A stretch of 64,000 nt of DNA from JBCDCY01 sp039180875 (GTDB taxonomy: Bacteria > Pseudomonadota > Alphaproteobacteria > Rhodobacterales > Rhodobacteraceae). The position numbers and the translations under genes are program-made. The notes below the pieces were generated by a model. That model searched no databases. It had not been told where the DNA came from and saw nothing but the letters and a program-made list of their open reading frames with translations. This document shows, one piece after another, positions 15,704 through 23,358 of the stretch (the first letter of the stretch is position 1; every line of letters starts with the position of its first letter). The stretch lies in assembly GCA_039180875.1 (NCBI GenBank), contig JBCDCY010000003.1, positions 124,001-188,000 of the forward strand. The letters are read 5' to 3'.

Positions 15704-16815
15704 GGCCCCACCTCGCTCATCGCCACATCTTGCCACTGCCGGCTCCCATGGGCGCGGCGGGCCGCCTCGATCACCTCCGCCACCGTCAGGCCTTCCTGGA
15801 AGGTCGGCCAGACCGGCTCGCCCGTGTGGATCGCCGTGAGGAAATCCCGCGCCTCGATGATGATCTGATCCTGATAGCCGGTGCCGTGGCCCGGACCCTG
15901 ACAGAAGGCAGCGTAGTCCGGGTGGGCGGGGCCGGTCAGGACCTTCTTGAACCCCCGCTCCGCCTCCGGGCCTTCGGCGCGGTAGAGCCAGAGGGAGTTC
16001 TGATCCTCCTGATCGAAGCGGATGGCGCCGCGCGTGCCCACCACCTCATAGGCGTAGCCCATCTTGCGCCCGTGGGCGATGCGGCTGACGAAGAGATGGC
16101 CCATGGCGCCGTCGGTGAAGCGGCACATGATCTGGGCCTGGTCGTCGTTCTGCACTGAGATGCCAGCGCGGGTGGCGTGGATCGTCTCGACCTCCGCCAT
16201 GACAGATGTGATCGGCCCGGCCAGCGCCAGGGCGGCGTTCACGATATGGGGCGCCAGATCGCCCAGGGCGCCGGTCGCGGGCCCCTCCGTCCGCCAGGAG
16301 GCCGGCGCGGTCGGATCGGCATAGAAATCCTCCGCATGCTCAGCCCGAAGCCAGGTGATGTCGCCGATCGCACCCTCGGCGATCAGCTGCCGAGCGAATT
16401 GCGAGGCGGGGGTGCGGATGTAGTTGAAGCCCACCATGTTGGCCTGACCGGACGCCTGCGCCGCCCTGGCCATCGCGCGCGCATCCTCGATCGAGGCGCC
16501 CAGCGGCTTTTCGCAGAAGACCGGCTTGCCAGCGGCGAAAGCGGCCTCCGCGATCTCTCGATGCAGCGCCTGGGGCGTTGCGATGATCACCGCCCCGACG
16601 GCGGGATCGCTCACCACCTGGCGCCAGTCGCCCGTCGCCCGGCGAAAGCCGTAGGCGCTGCGGTAGCGCTCCGCCCGCGCCTCCGTCGTCGCGGCGATCA
16701 GCTCGAGCCGGGGACGAAGCGGCGTGTCGAAGACCGCGCCCACCGCCGCCATGGCCACCGCATGGGCCTTGCCCATGTAGCCGCCACCCACCAAGCCGAT
16801 GCCGATTTCTGCCAC
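15700..16815 (-). CDS. Gfo/Idh/MocA-family dehydrogenase, second copy
   Basis: 371 residues starting with GTG at 16815 (AEIGIGLVGGGYMGKAHA). No ATG is available before the Rossmann motif. The family pattern continues with VGAVIIATPQALHREIA and GKPVFCEKPLGASIEDA. The second domain has GALGDLAPHIVNAAL, including the His-containing active-site segment, and FVSRIAHGRKMGY. It is the first gene of the minus-strand trio and sits just downstream of the TTGCAACCGGTTGCAA operator. One of the two dehydrogenases probably acts as inositol 2-dehydrogenase and the other on an epimer or derivative; which is which cannot be told. Confidence 0.87.
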   Translation of the reverse strand: MAEIGIGLVGGGYMGKAHAVAMAAVGAVFDTPLRPRLELIAATTEARAERYRSAYGFRRATGDWRQVVSDPAVGAVIIATPQALHREIAEAAFAAGKPVFCEKPLGASIEDARAMARAAQASGQANMVGFNYIRTPASQFARQLIAEGAIGDITWLRAEHAEDFYADPTAPASWRTEGPATGALGDLAPHIVNAALALAGPITSVMAEVETIHATRAGISVQNDDQAQIMCRFTDGAMGHLFVSRIAHGRKMGYAYEVVGTRGAIRFDQEDQNSLWLYRAEGPEAERGFKKVLTGPAHPDYAAFCQGPGHGTGYQDQIIIEARDFLTAIHTGEPVWPTFQEGLTVAEVIEAARRAHGSRQWQDVAMSEVGP

Positions 16816-16837
16816 GCGCTGCGCATCCAAAAAGCAA

Positions 16838-16853
16838 TTGCAACCGGTTGCAA
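16838..16853. promoter_or_regulatory. LacI-type operator, TTGCAACCGGTTGCAA
   Basis: Perfect 16-bp palindrome identical to the core of the site at 10604-10621. It lies between the divergent oxidoreductase (start 16815) and iolD (start 16933), 23 bp and 80 bp from them, where a bound repressor would block both directions. Confidence 0.82.
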
Positions 16854-16932
16854 GTCGAGTATCCTCGGCGCTGCGGTTTGGCAATGACCAATCGGCCTGG
16901 AGCGCACCCCGCCGCCAGGGAGGATCGCCGAC

Positions 16933-18798
16933 ATGTCGGAGGAGACCGTTCGCCTGACGACGGCCCAGGCCATCGTCCGCTGGCTGGATGCCCAGTTCAT
17001 CGAGATCGACGGCGCGCGCACCCGGATCTGCGGTGGCGGCTTCGGCATCTTCGGCCATGGCAACGTCACCTGCCTCGGCGAGGCGCTTTATGACCATCGC
17101 GAGACCTTGCCGCTCTACCGCGGGCAGAACGAGCAGGGCATGGGATTTGCCGCGGCGGCCTATGCGAAGTACCACCTTCGCCGCCGCTTCATGTTCTGCA
17201 CCGCCTCGGCCGGGCCGGGGACGGCGAACCTGCTGACCGCCTCGGCCCTCGCCCACGCCAACCGATTGCCGCTGCTGATGCTTTGCGGCGACACGTTCCT
17301 CACCCGCCTCCCCGATCCGGTGCTGCAGCAGCTCGAGCATTTCGGCAATCCGGCCCTTGGGCTGAACGACGGGTTTCAGGCCGTCACCCGGTATTGGGAT
17401 CGGATCACCCATCCGGCTCAGGTGCTGCAGTCCCTGCCGGCGGCTCTGGCAATGATGCTCGACCCCGGGGAGTGCGGGCCGGCCTTCCTCGCCCTGCCCC
17501 AGGACGTGCAGGGCTGGACCTACGACTACCCGACGGTGTTCTTCGCGCCCCGCATCCACCGCATTCGCCGCCAGACGCCGGATGCGGGGGAGGTGGCAGA
17601 AGCCGCAGCGCTCCTCCGCACGGCGGAGCGGCCGGCGATCATCGCCGGCGGCGGGGTGCAGTATTCCGGTGCAGTGGCCGAGCTCACGGCCTTTGCCGAG
17701 GCTCACGGTATCCCGGTGCTCGAGACCATCGCGGGGCGGGCCAACCTCCTCGCCAGCCATCCGCTCAACATCGGCCCGGTGGGCGTCACCGGCTCCGACA
17801 GCGCCAATGCGGTGGCGGAGGTGGCGGATGTGATCCTTTCGGTGGGCTCGCGGCTCCAAGACTTCACCACCGGCTCCTGGACCGCGTTCGCCAAGGACGC
17901 GCGGTTCATCTCGCTGAACGCCGCCCGCCATGACGCGGGCAAGCACATGTCGTTGCCGGTGGTGGGCGACGCCAAGCTGGGGCTCGACGCATTGGCGGCA
18001 GCGCTGGGGGATTACCGGGCGCCGGCTTCCTGGACCGCCTTCGCCCAGGCCGAGCGGAAGAATTGGGACGCCTACGTCGCCCAGAACGTGGCGCCGGGGA
18101 ACCGCCCGAACTCCTACGCCCAGGCGATCGGCGTGGTGAACGCCCTCTGCCATCCCCGCGACCGGATCGTCACGGCCGCAGGCGGCCTGCCGGCGGAGGT
18201 CACGGCCAACTGGCGTACCCTCGAGATCGGCACCGTCGACGTGGAGTTCGGCTTTTCTTGCATGGGCTATGAGATCGCTGGCGGCTGGGGTGCGCGCATC
18301 GCCCAGGCGGAGGCGGAGCCGGAGCGCGACACCATCGTCTTCGTCGGCGACGGCTCTTACCTCTTGATGAACTCCGACATCTATTCATCTGTTCTAACTA
18401 GGAAAAAACTGATCGTCATCGTGCTCGACAACGGCGGCTTCGCGGTCATCAACAAGCTGCAGAACAACACCGGGAACGAGAGCTTCAACAACCTCTTCAG
18501 CAACGCGCCGACGATTCCGGAGGCCTTCGCCGTCGACTTCGCCGCCCACGCCGCCGCCATGGGCGCGAAGGCCGAGCACGTGGAGAACGCCGCGGGGCTG
18601 GCCGAATCCTTCAAGCGCGCCCAGGCGGTCGAGACCACCAGCGTGATCGTGATGGACGTCGACCCGTATGAGGGCTGGACCGATCAGGGTCATGCCTGGT
18701 GGGAGGTCGGCACGCCCCACGCCTCACCCCACGAAAGCGTCCGCGACGCCCATGCGGAGGTGGAGAGCGCCCGGGCCCGCCAGCGCAGGGGCATCTGA
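16933..18798 (+). CDS. iolD: 3D-(3,5/4)-trihydroxycyclohexane-1,2-dione hydrolase
   Basis: 621 residues of the thiamine-diphosphate enzyme family. The catalytic Glu is in YRGQNEQGMGFAAAAYAKYH near residue 66, the central domain reads RPAIIAGGGVQYSGA, and the ThDP/Mg site is GDGSYLLMNSDIYSSVLTRKK near 471-490. Length and motifs fit IolD, which opens the ring of the diketone intermediate of inositol breakdown to 5-deoxyglucuronate. ATG at 16933 follows AGGGAGGATCGCC. It heads a four-gene set iolD-iolC-iolB-iolJ. Confidence 0.93.
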   Translation: MSEETVRLTTAQAIVRWLDAQFIEIDGARTRICGGGFGIFGHGNVTCLGEALYDHRETLPLYRGQNEQGMGFAAAAYAKYHLRRRFMFCTASAGPGTANLLTASALAHANRLPLLMLCGDTFLTRLPDPVLQQLEHFGNPALGLNDGFQAVTRYWDRITHPAQVLQSLPAALAMMLDPGECGPAFLALPQDVQGWTYDYPTVFFAPRIHRIRRQTPDAGEVAEAAALLRTAERPAIIAGGGVQYSGAVAELTAFAEAHGIPVLETIAGRANLLASHPLNIGPVGVTGSDSANAVAEVADVILSVGSRLQDFTTGSWTAFAKDARFISLNAARHDAGKHMSLPVVGDAKLGLDALAAALGDYRAPASWTAFAQAERKNWDAYVAQNVAPGNRPNSYAQAIGVVNALCHPRDRIVTAAGGLPAEVTANWRTLEIGTVDVEFGFSCMGYEIAGGWGARIAQAEAEPERDTIVFVGDGSYLLMNSDIYSSVLTRKKLIVIVLDNGGFAVINKLQNNTGNESFNNLFSNAPTIPEAFAVDFAAHAAAMGAKAEHVENAAGLAESFKRAQAVETTSVIVMDVDPYEGWTDQGHAWWEVGTPHASPHESVRDAHAEVESARARQRRGI

Positions 18799-18827
18799 TG
18801 CCACCGGGCCGGGCACCCAGGCCATGA
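18798..18827 (+). other. Nine-codon ORF bridging iolD and iolC
   Basis: This reads MPPGRAPRP and a stop. Its ATG shares a base with the iolD stop (TGATG) and its TGA overlaps the iolC start (ATGA, 18824-18827). It could hand terminating ribosomes on to iolC, which otherwise lacks a strong ribosome-binding site. The arrangement matches that between the two exbD genes. Confidence 0.45.
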
Positions 18828-19807
18828 GCCGGCTGCTCGACGGCATTCGGCGCAACCGCTTCGTGGTCTTCGGCCGGGCCGGCATGGACTTCTTCGCCGA
18901 TCCCCCCGGCACGCGCGCCGAGGAGGCGACGGAGTTCCGCACCGGCCTCGGCGGCTCCTCGGCCAATATCTGCGTCGGCATCTGCAAGTTCGGCGGGGCG
19001 GCGGCCCTCGTCACCTCCGTCTCGGACGACGCGGTGGGGCGGTTCTGCTTGAATGCACTCCGCCGCTACGGCGTCGACACCAACCATGTGCGCGCGGTGG
19101 GGGGAGAGGCGCGGACCTCGCTTGCCGTCTATGAGAGCGTGATCGACGACTTCCAGCTCGTCATCTACCGCAACGGCGCGGCCGACTTCGAGGTGACGGA
19201 GGCGGACGTGGAGGCCGTCGACTACCCCGCCTACGGCGCGGCCGTAGCCACCGGCACAGTGCTGGCCGCCGAACCGTCGCGCAGCGCCACGTTCCACGCC
19301 TTTGACCGGGCACGGACAGCCGGCCTGCCTGTGATCCTCGACATAGACTATCGCCCCTATTCCTGGCCCTCGGCCGAGGTGGCGGCCGACGTCCTCTCCC
19401 GCGCCGGGGGGCGCGCCGACATGATCGTTGGCAATGACGAGGAGTTCGGCTTCATGGCCGGCGACATGGCCCGCGGCCTGCAGAAGGCCGAGGATCTGGC
19501 GAGCACGACGGCCGAGGTGGTGATCTACAAGATGGGCGAGAGGGGCGCGATCACCTTCGCCGAGGGGCGAGAGATCCGCACCGGCATCTACCCGGTCGAC
19601 GCGGTGAAGCCCAACGGCGCCGGCGACGGCTTCATGGCCGGGCTGCTCTCCGGCCTCGCGAAGGGCCAGGAGATGCGGGAGGCGATCCTGCGGGGTTCCG
19701 CCACCGCCGCCATCGTCGTCTCCCAACCGGGCTGCGCCCCGGCCCTGCCAGACGAGGCGGGGCTCGCGGCCTTCCTCGCCCACCATCCCGGCCCGACCGA
19801 GGCCTGA
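18824..19807 (+). CDS. iolC: 5-dehydro-2-deoxygluconokinase
   Basis: 327 residues of the PfkB sugar-kinase family. The first signature is FRTGLGGSSANICVGICKFGG near 42-62, and the second contains the catalytic Asp in VKPNGAGDGFMAGLLSG near 262-278. The N-terminus FVVFGRAGMDFFADPPGTRAEE is typical of IolC. It phosphorylates 2-deoxy-5-keto-gluconate for cleavage by IolJ. A longer upstream extension of this frame lies inside iolD and is not used. Confidence 0.92.
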   Translation: MSRLLDGIRRNRFVVFGRAGMDFFADPPGTRAEEATEFRTGLGGSSANICVGICKFGGAAALVTSVSDDAVGRFCLNALRRYGVDTNHVRAVGGEARTSLAVYESVIDDFQLVIYRNGAADFEVTEADVEAVDYPAYGAAVATGTVLAAEPSRSATFHAFDRARTAGLPVILDIDYRPYSWPSAEVAADVLSRAGGRADMIVGNDEEFGFMAGDMARGLQKAEDLASTTAEVVIYKMGERGAITFAEGREIRTGIYPVDAVKPNGAGDGFMAGLLSGLAKGQEMREAILRGSATAAIVVSQPGCAPALPDEAGLAAFLAHHPGPTEA

Positions 19808-19818
19808 GGGAGAAGCGG

Positions 19819-20661
19819 ATGCACATACCCCCCTACGACAACCGCAACGAACCGATCGTCGCCGCCGACAACGAGGTCGTGCCGCTCAACTACTTCAACA
19901 TCGTGAAGCTTTCCGCGGGCGAGCGGTTCGAGCACGCCGTGCCGGGCTACGAGACCTGCATCGTCCCCGCCACCGGCACGGTGGACGTGGCCGTGGGCGC
20001 GTTCGAGGCGAGCGGCCTGGGCGGCCGCGGCACGGATGTCTGGGATGGGGAACCGGAGGGCGTCTACGTCCCCACCGGCGCGACGGCGACGCTCACCTGC
20101 CGTTCGGCCGAGGCGGAGATCTTCGTTGCCGGGGCCAAGTTCAACGAGGTGCTGGCACCCTTCGCCGTGCGCGCCAGTGAGCTCGACGTGGTGCAGTACG
20201 GCTCCGACGACACGAAAACCCATCGCAAGATCAAGCACATCCTGGGCCAGAACCAGAAGGACCGGGTGGGCCGCCTGCTGGTGAGCGAGCTCTACACCGT
20301 CGGCGCCGGCGGCTGGTCGGGCTTTCCGAGCCACAAGCACGACACCGACCGTTTGCCGGAGGAGACGCGCCACGACGAGACCTACAACTTCCGCTTCCGG
20401 CCCGACTACGGCTCCGGCGTGCAGATGCTGCAGCGGGTCGATAACGAACCGGGGGACGCCTACCACATCGTGAACGGCTCTACGATCTGCCTCGACCGCG
20501 GCTACCATCCCTGCTGCGTGCTGCCGGGGTATGAGATGTACTACTTCACCATCCTCGGCGGGCTGAGCCAGCGGCCCCTGGTGCAGTACTTCCAGCCGAC
20601 CCATGCCGAGCAGCTGCACACCATTCCCGGCATCATGGACATGGTGGCGAAGTTCAAGTGA
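19819..20661 (+). CDS. iolB: 5-deoxy-glucuronate isomerase
   Basis: 280 residues of the IolB bicupin family. Metal-binding segments appear in WSGFPSHKHDTDRLPEETRHDETYNFRF (about 165-192), with His, Asp and Glu ligands, and later YHPCCVLPGYEMYYFTILGG. It converts 5-deoxy-glucuronate to 2-deoxy-5-keto-gluconate, the IolC substrate. GGGAGAAG precedes ATG at 19819. The last codons overlap the aldolase start. Confidence 0.93.
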   Translation: MHIPPYDNRNEPIVAADNEVVPLNYFNIVKLSAGERFEHAVPGYETCIVPATGTVDVAVGAFEASGLGGRGTDVWDGEPEGVYVPTGATATLTCRSAEAEIFVAGAKFNEVLAPFAVRASELDVVQYGSDDTKTHRKIKHILGQNQKDRVGRLLVSELYTVGAGGWSGFPSHKHDTDRLPEETRHDETYNFRFRPDYGSGVQMLQRVDNEPGDAYHIVNGSTICLDRGYHPCCVLPGYEMYYFTILGGLSQRPLVQYFQPTHAEQLHTIPGIMDMVAKFK

Positions 20662-21509
20662 CGCTGGCGACGCTTCGCGACGTGCTCCAGCCGGCCTTGG
20701 AGGGGGGCTACGCCGTCGGCGGCCTGGTCTGCCTGGGGTGGGAGGACGCCCGCGCCTACACCCGCGCGGCGGAGGCGGAGGGAGTGCCGGTGATCCTGCA
20801 GGCCGGCCCGTCCTGCCGGGCGCACACACCGATACCGGTCCTCGCCGCGATGTTTCGGAGCCTGGCCGAGGCGGCGGATGTGCCCGTCGTCGCCCATCTC
20901 GACCACGGCTACTCCATGGAGGAGTGTCGGGAGGCGATCGCGGCCGGCTTCACCTCCGTGATGTACGACGGCTCGCAAAAGCCGCTTGCCCAGAACATCG
21001 AGGAGACGGCAGAGATCGCAGCCCTGGCCCACGCGGCCGGGATCTCCTGCGAGGGCGAGATCGGCTTCGTCGGCTATGCCGAGGGTGCGGCGTCCCGGGG
21101 CACGGATCCCGGCGAGGCGGCGCGCTTCGCCCGGGAGAGCGGGGTCGACGCCATGGCGATCTCCGTCGGCAACGTGCATCTGCAAGAGGCGCAGGAGGGT
21201 GGTTTGGACGAGGCGCGCCTCCGCGCCATCGAGGCTGTCACCGACCTGCCCCTGGTCATCCACGGCGGCTCCGGCGTGCCCGTCGCGCAGCGCACGGCGC
21301 TCGCCCAGGGCTCGGCCGTCTGCAAGTTCAACATCGGCACGGAGCTGCGCATGGCCTTCGGCGCGGCGCTGCGAGAGACCTTGGCGGCCGACCCGGCACG
21401 CTTTGACCGGGTGCAGATCCTGCGGGAGGTGGAGACCCCGCTCGAGGCGGCGGCCCGCCGCGTCCTCCGCGCCCTCGGCCCGGCGCGGGCGGAAGCCACC
21501 AGGGCTTGA
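20658..21509 (+). CDS. iolJ: Class II aldolase, IolJ-like (deoxyketogluconate-phosphate aldolase)
   Basis: 283 residues. The GTG at 20658 overlaps the iolB stop (GTGA). It shows the class II fructose-bisphosphate-aldolase pattern: VVAHLDHGYSMEECREAI (zinc His), FTSVMYDGS, EGEIGFVG, DAMAISVGNVH, VIHGGSGVP and FNIGTELR. Placed after iolDCB it most likely splits 2-deoxy-5-keto-gluconate 6-phosphate into dihydroxyacetone phosphate and malonate semialdehyde. No iolA (malonate-semialdehyde dehydrogenase) is in the window, so the last step must be encoded elsewhere. Confidence 0.85.
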   Translation: MTLATLRDVLQPALEGGYAVGGLVCLGWEDARAYTRAAEAEGVPVILQAGPSCRAHTPIPVLAAMFRSLAEAADVPVVAHLDHGYSMEECREAIAAGFTSVMYDGSQKPLAQNIEETAEIAALAHAAGISCEGEIGFVGYAEGAASRGTDPGEAARFARESGVDAMAISVGNVHLQEAQEGGLDEARLRAIEAVTDLPLVIHGGSGVPVAQRTALAQGSAVCKFNIGTELRMAFGAALRETLAADPARFDRVQILREVETPLEAAARRVLRALGPARAEATRA

Positions 21510-21573
21510 CGCCAACCCTTGACGACAGCCCAGCAGCTTGCAATTGCCCGCTGAGCGTTTGTCGAAAGGCCCC

Positions 21574-21624
21574 ATGGTGCAGAGCCCCACCGACACCTCC
21601 CAAATGGCGGGACAAGGGTCCTGA
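21574..21624 (+). other. Sixteen-codon ORF at the head of the iron permease gene
   Basis: This reads MVQSPTDTSQMAGQGS and a stop. AAAGG lies six bases before its ATG. Its TGA (21622-21624) overlaps a CTG that could start the permease. It is either a leader peptide coupled to the permease or the true permease N-terminus separated by a one-base frameshift or sequence error. Confidence 0.45.
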
Positions 21625-23306
21625 CCGTCCTCCGCCGCACCGCGGGACGCCTGTCGCCGGGTCGGCGCGGCAATGCGGGGCTGGTCCTGACCTCCGGCGC
21701 GCTGGTTGCCGCGGCGCTTTGCCTGCTGCCGATGCTGGCGGTGGCAATCGCGGCAGCGCTCGGCACGACGGAGACCTTCAGCAACCTCGCCGATACGGTG
21801 CTCACGCGCTACACGCTCACCACGCTGGCCCTGGTCGTCATGGTCTCCCTCGGCACCGCCGTCATCGGTACCGGGGCGGCTTGGCTGGTGACGATGACGC
21901 GCTTCCCGGGCGCACGCATCTTCGAGGTGGCGCTCGCCCTACCCTTCGCCTTTCCGGCCTATGTGCTGGCCTACGCCTACACGGACTTCCTCGACCATCC
22001 GGGCGCGGTGCAGACCCTGCTTCGCGATCTGACGGGCTGGGGCCCCCGCGACTATTGGTTTCCGGAGGTGCGGAGCCTCGGGGGCGCGGCGATCATGCTG
22101 ACGCTGGTCTTCTACCCATACGTCTATCTGCTCACCCGCGCGGCCTTTCTGCAGCAATCCGCGACCGCGCATCTGGCGGCCCGCGCCCTCGGCAAGGGCC
22201 CCTGGGCCGCGTTCTGGCGGGTCTCCCTGCCGATGGTGCGGCCGGCGATCGCCGGGGGCGTGCTGCTCGCGGTGATGGAGACCATCGCGGATTTCGGCAC
22301 GGTCAGCTATTTCGGCGTGCAGACCTTCGCCACCGGGATCTACGCCGCCTGGCTCTCCTTCGCCGATCGCGGGGGGGCGGCGCAGCTGGCGCTCTGCCTC
22401 CTCGCCTTCGCGCTGATCCTGGCGGTGTTGGAGCGCCTTCAGCGCGGCGCCGCCCAGCACCATGCGGCCGGCAAACAGATGGAGCGGATGCCGCCCATCA
22501 CCCTCGAAGGCTGGGAGCGCTGGGGGGCCATGGCGTTCTGCGGCCTGCCGGTCTTCCTCGGCTTTGTGCTGCCGCTGATCCTGCTCGTCGAGATGGGCGT
22601 GGGGTCAGAGCAGGATCTGCTCAGCCGGCGCTATGTCGGCTTCATGCGGAACTCCTTCACGCTGGCCGGCATCGCAGCGGTCGCCACGGTAATCGCGGCC
22701 CTGCTGATCGCCTTCTTCCAGCGCCTGCAGCCCGGCGCGCTGTCTTCCGGCGCGGCCCATGTCGCGCGGATCGGTTACGCCGTGCCGGGCGGCGTGATCG
22801 CCGTCGGCCTGATGGTGCCGTTCGCCGCCCTCGACAACGCGATCGACGCCTTTGCCGAGGCCCGCTTCGGCCTCGACACCGGGTTGCTGTTCACTGGCTC
22901 GATCTGGCTGCTGATCGCGGCCTACATGGTGCGGTTCATGGCGATCGCGCTCAACACCTGCGACAGCGGATTGGCGAGCGTGCATCCCAACACTGATGCG
23001 GTGGCGCGCACCCTGGGGCAAAACCCCCGGCGCATGGTGCTGCGGGTGCATCTGCCGATCCTGCGGCCGTCGGTGCTGACGGCGCTGCTGATCGTCTTCG
23101 TCGATGTCTTGAAGGAGCTGCCGGCGACGCTGATCATGCGGCCGTTCAACTTCGATACCCTGGCGGTGCAGGCCTACCGCCTCGCCTCCGACGAGCGGTT
23201 GGAGGGGGCGGCGGTGCCCTCTCTCGTCATCGTCGCCGTGGGATTGCTGCCGGTGATCCTGGTCTGTCGCGCCCTTGGCCGGCGGGCGGAGCTGCACCGA
23301 CCATAA
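21621..23306 (+). CDS. fbpB: Ferric-iron ABC transporter permease (FbpB/AfuB type), start unclear
   Basis: About 560 residues with two fused permease halves, each holding a binding-protein-dependent transport motif (ALGKGPWAAFWRVSLPMVRPAIAGG and TLGQNPRRMVLRVHLPILRPSVLTA). The first ATG in frame (21732) lies within membrane helix 1. Coding sequence resembling a normal N-terminus (LTVLRRTAGRLSPGRRGNAGL) continues upstream to a stop at 21552 without ATG, GTG or TTG. The start given is a CTG at 21621. The protein should pass Fe(III) from a binding protein through the inner membrane. The ATPase partner is not in the window. Confidence 0.82.
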   Translation: MTVLRRTAGRLSPGRRGNAGLVLTSGALVAAALCLLPMLAVAIAAALGTTETFSNLADTVLTRYTLTTLALVVMVSLGTAVIGTGAAWLVTMTRFPGARIFEVALALPFAFPAYVLAYAYTDFLDHPGAVQTLLRDLTGWGPRDYWFPEVRSLGGAAIMLTLVFYPYVYLLTRAAFLQQSATAHLAARALGKGPWAAFWRVSLPMVRPAIAGGVLLAVMETIADFGTVSYFGVQTFATGIYAAWLSFADRGGAAQLALCLLAFALILAVLERLQRGAAQHHAAGKQMERMPPITLEGWERWGAMAFCGLPVFLGFVLPLILLVEMGVGSEQDLLSRRYVGFMRNSFTLAGIAAVATVIAALLIAFFQRLQPGALSSGAAHVARIGYAVPGGVIAVGLMVPFAALDNAIDAFAEARFGLDTGLLFTGSIWLLIAAYMVRFMAIALNTCDSGLASVHPNTDAVARTLGQNPRRMVLRVHLPILRPSVLTALLIVFVDVLKELPATLIMRPFNFDTLAVQAYRLASDERLEGAAVPSLVIVAVGLLPVILVCRALGRRAELHRP

Positions 23307-23310
23307 GAAA

Positions 23311-23334
23311 ACGCCCCCGGCGAACCGGGGGCGT
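23311..23334 (-). terminator. Intrinsic terminator of the iron-binding-protein gene (UUCG loop)
   Basis: ACGCCCCCGG-CGAA-CCGGGGGCGT gives a perfect ten-pair stem. Read on the minus strand the loop is UUCG, an extra-stable tetraloop, and the stem is followed by TTTTCTTAT. It therefore terminates the minus-strand fbpA transcript; the plus-strand side lacks a T-run but may still pause the convergent permease transcript. Confidence 0.85.
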
Positions 23335-23358
23335 CGAAAGCTCCAGACGAAAGCGGGA

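Noticed and set aside
16816..18153. Minus-strand extension that would fuse about 446 residues to the second Gfo/Idh/MocA dehydrogenase
   Set aside because: The extra part is antisense to iolD and crosses the operator region; the dehydrogenase family N-terminus begins at 16815.
21535..21550. GCTTGCAATTGC as a third LacI operator
   Set aside because: It resembles the TTGCAA half site, but the second half and the central CCGG are missing; only the two perfect 16-mers are supported.
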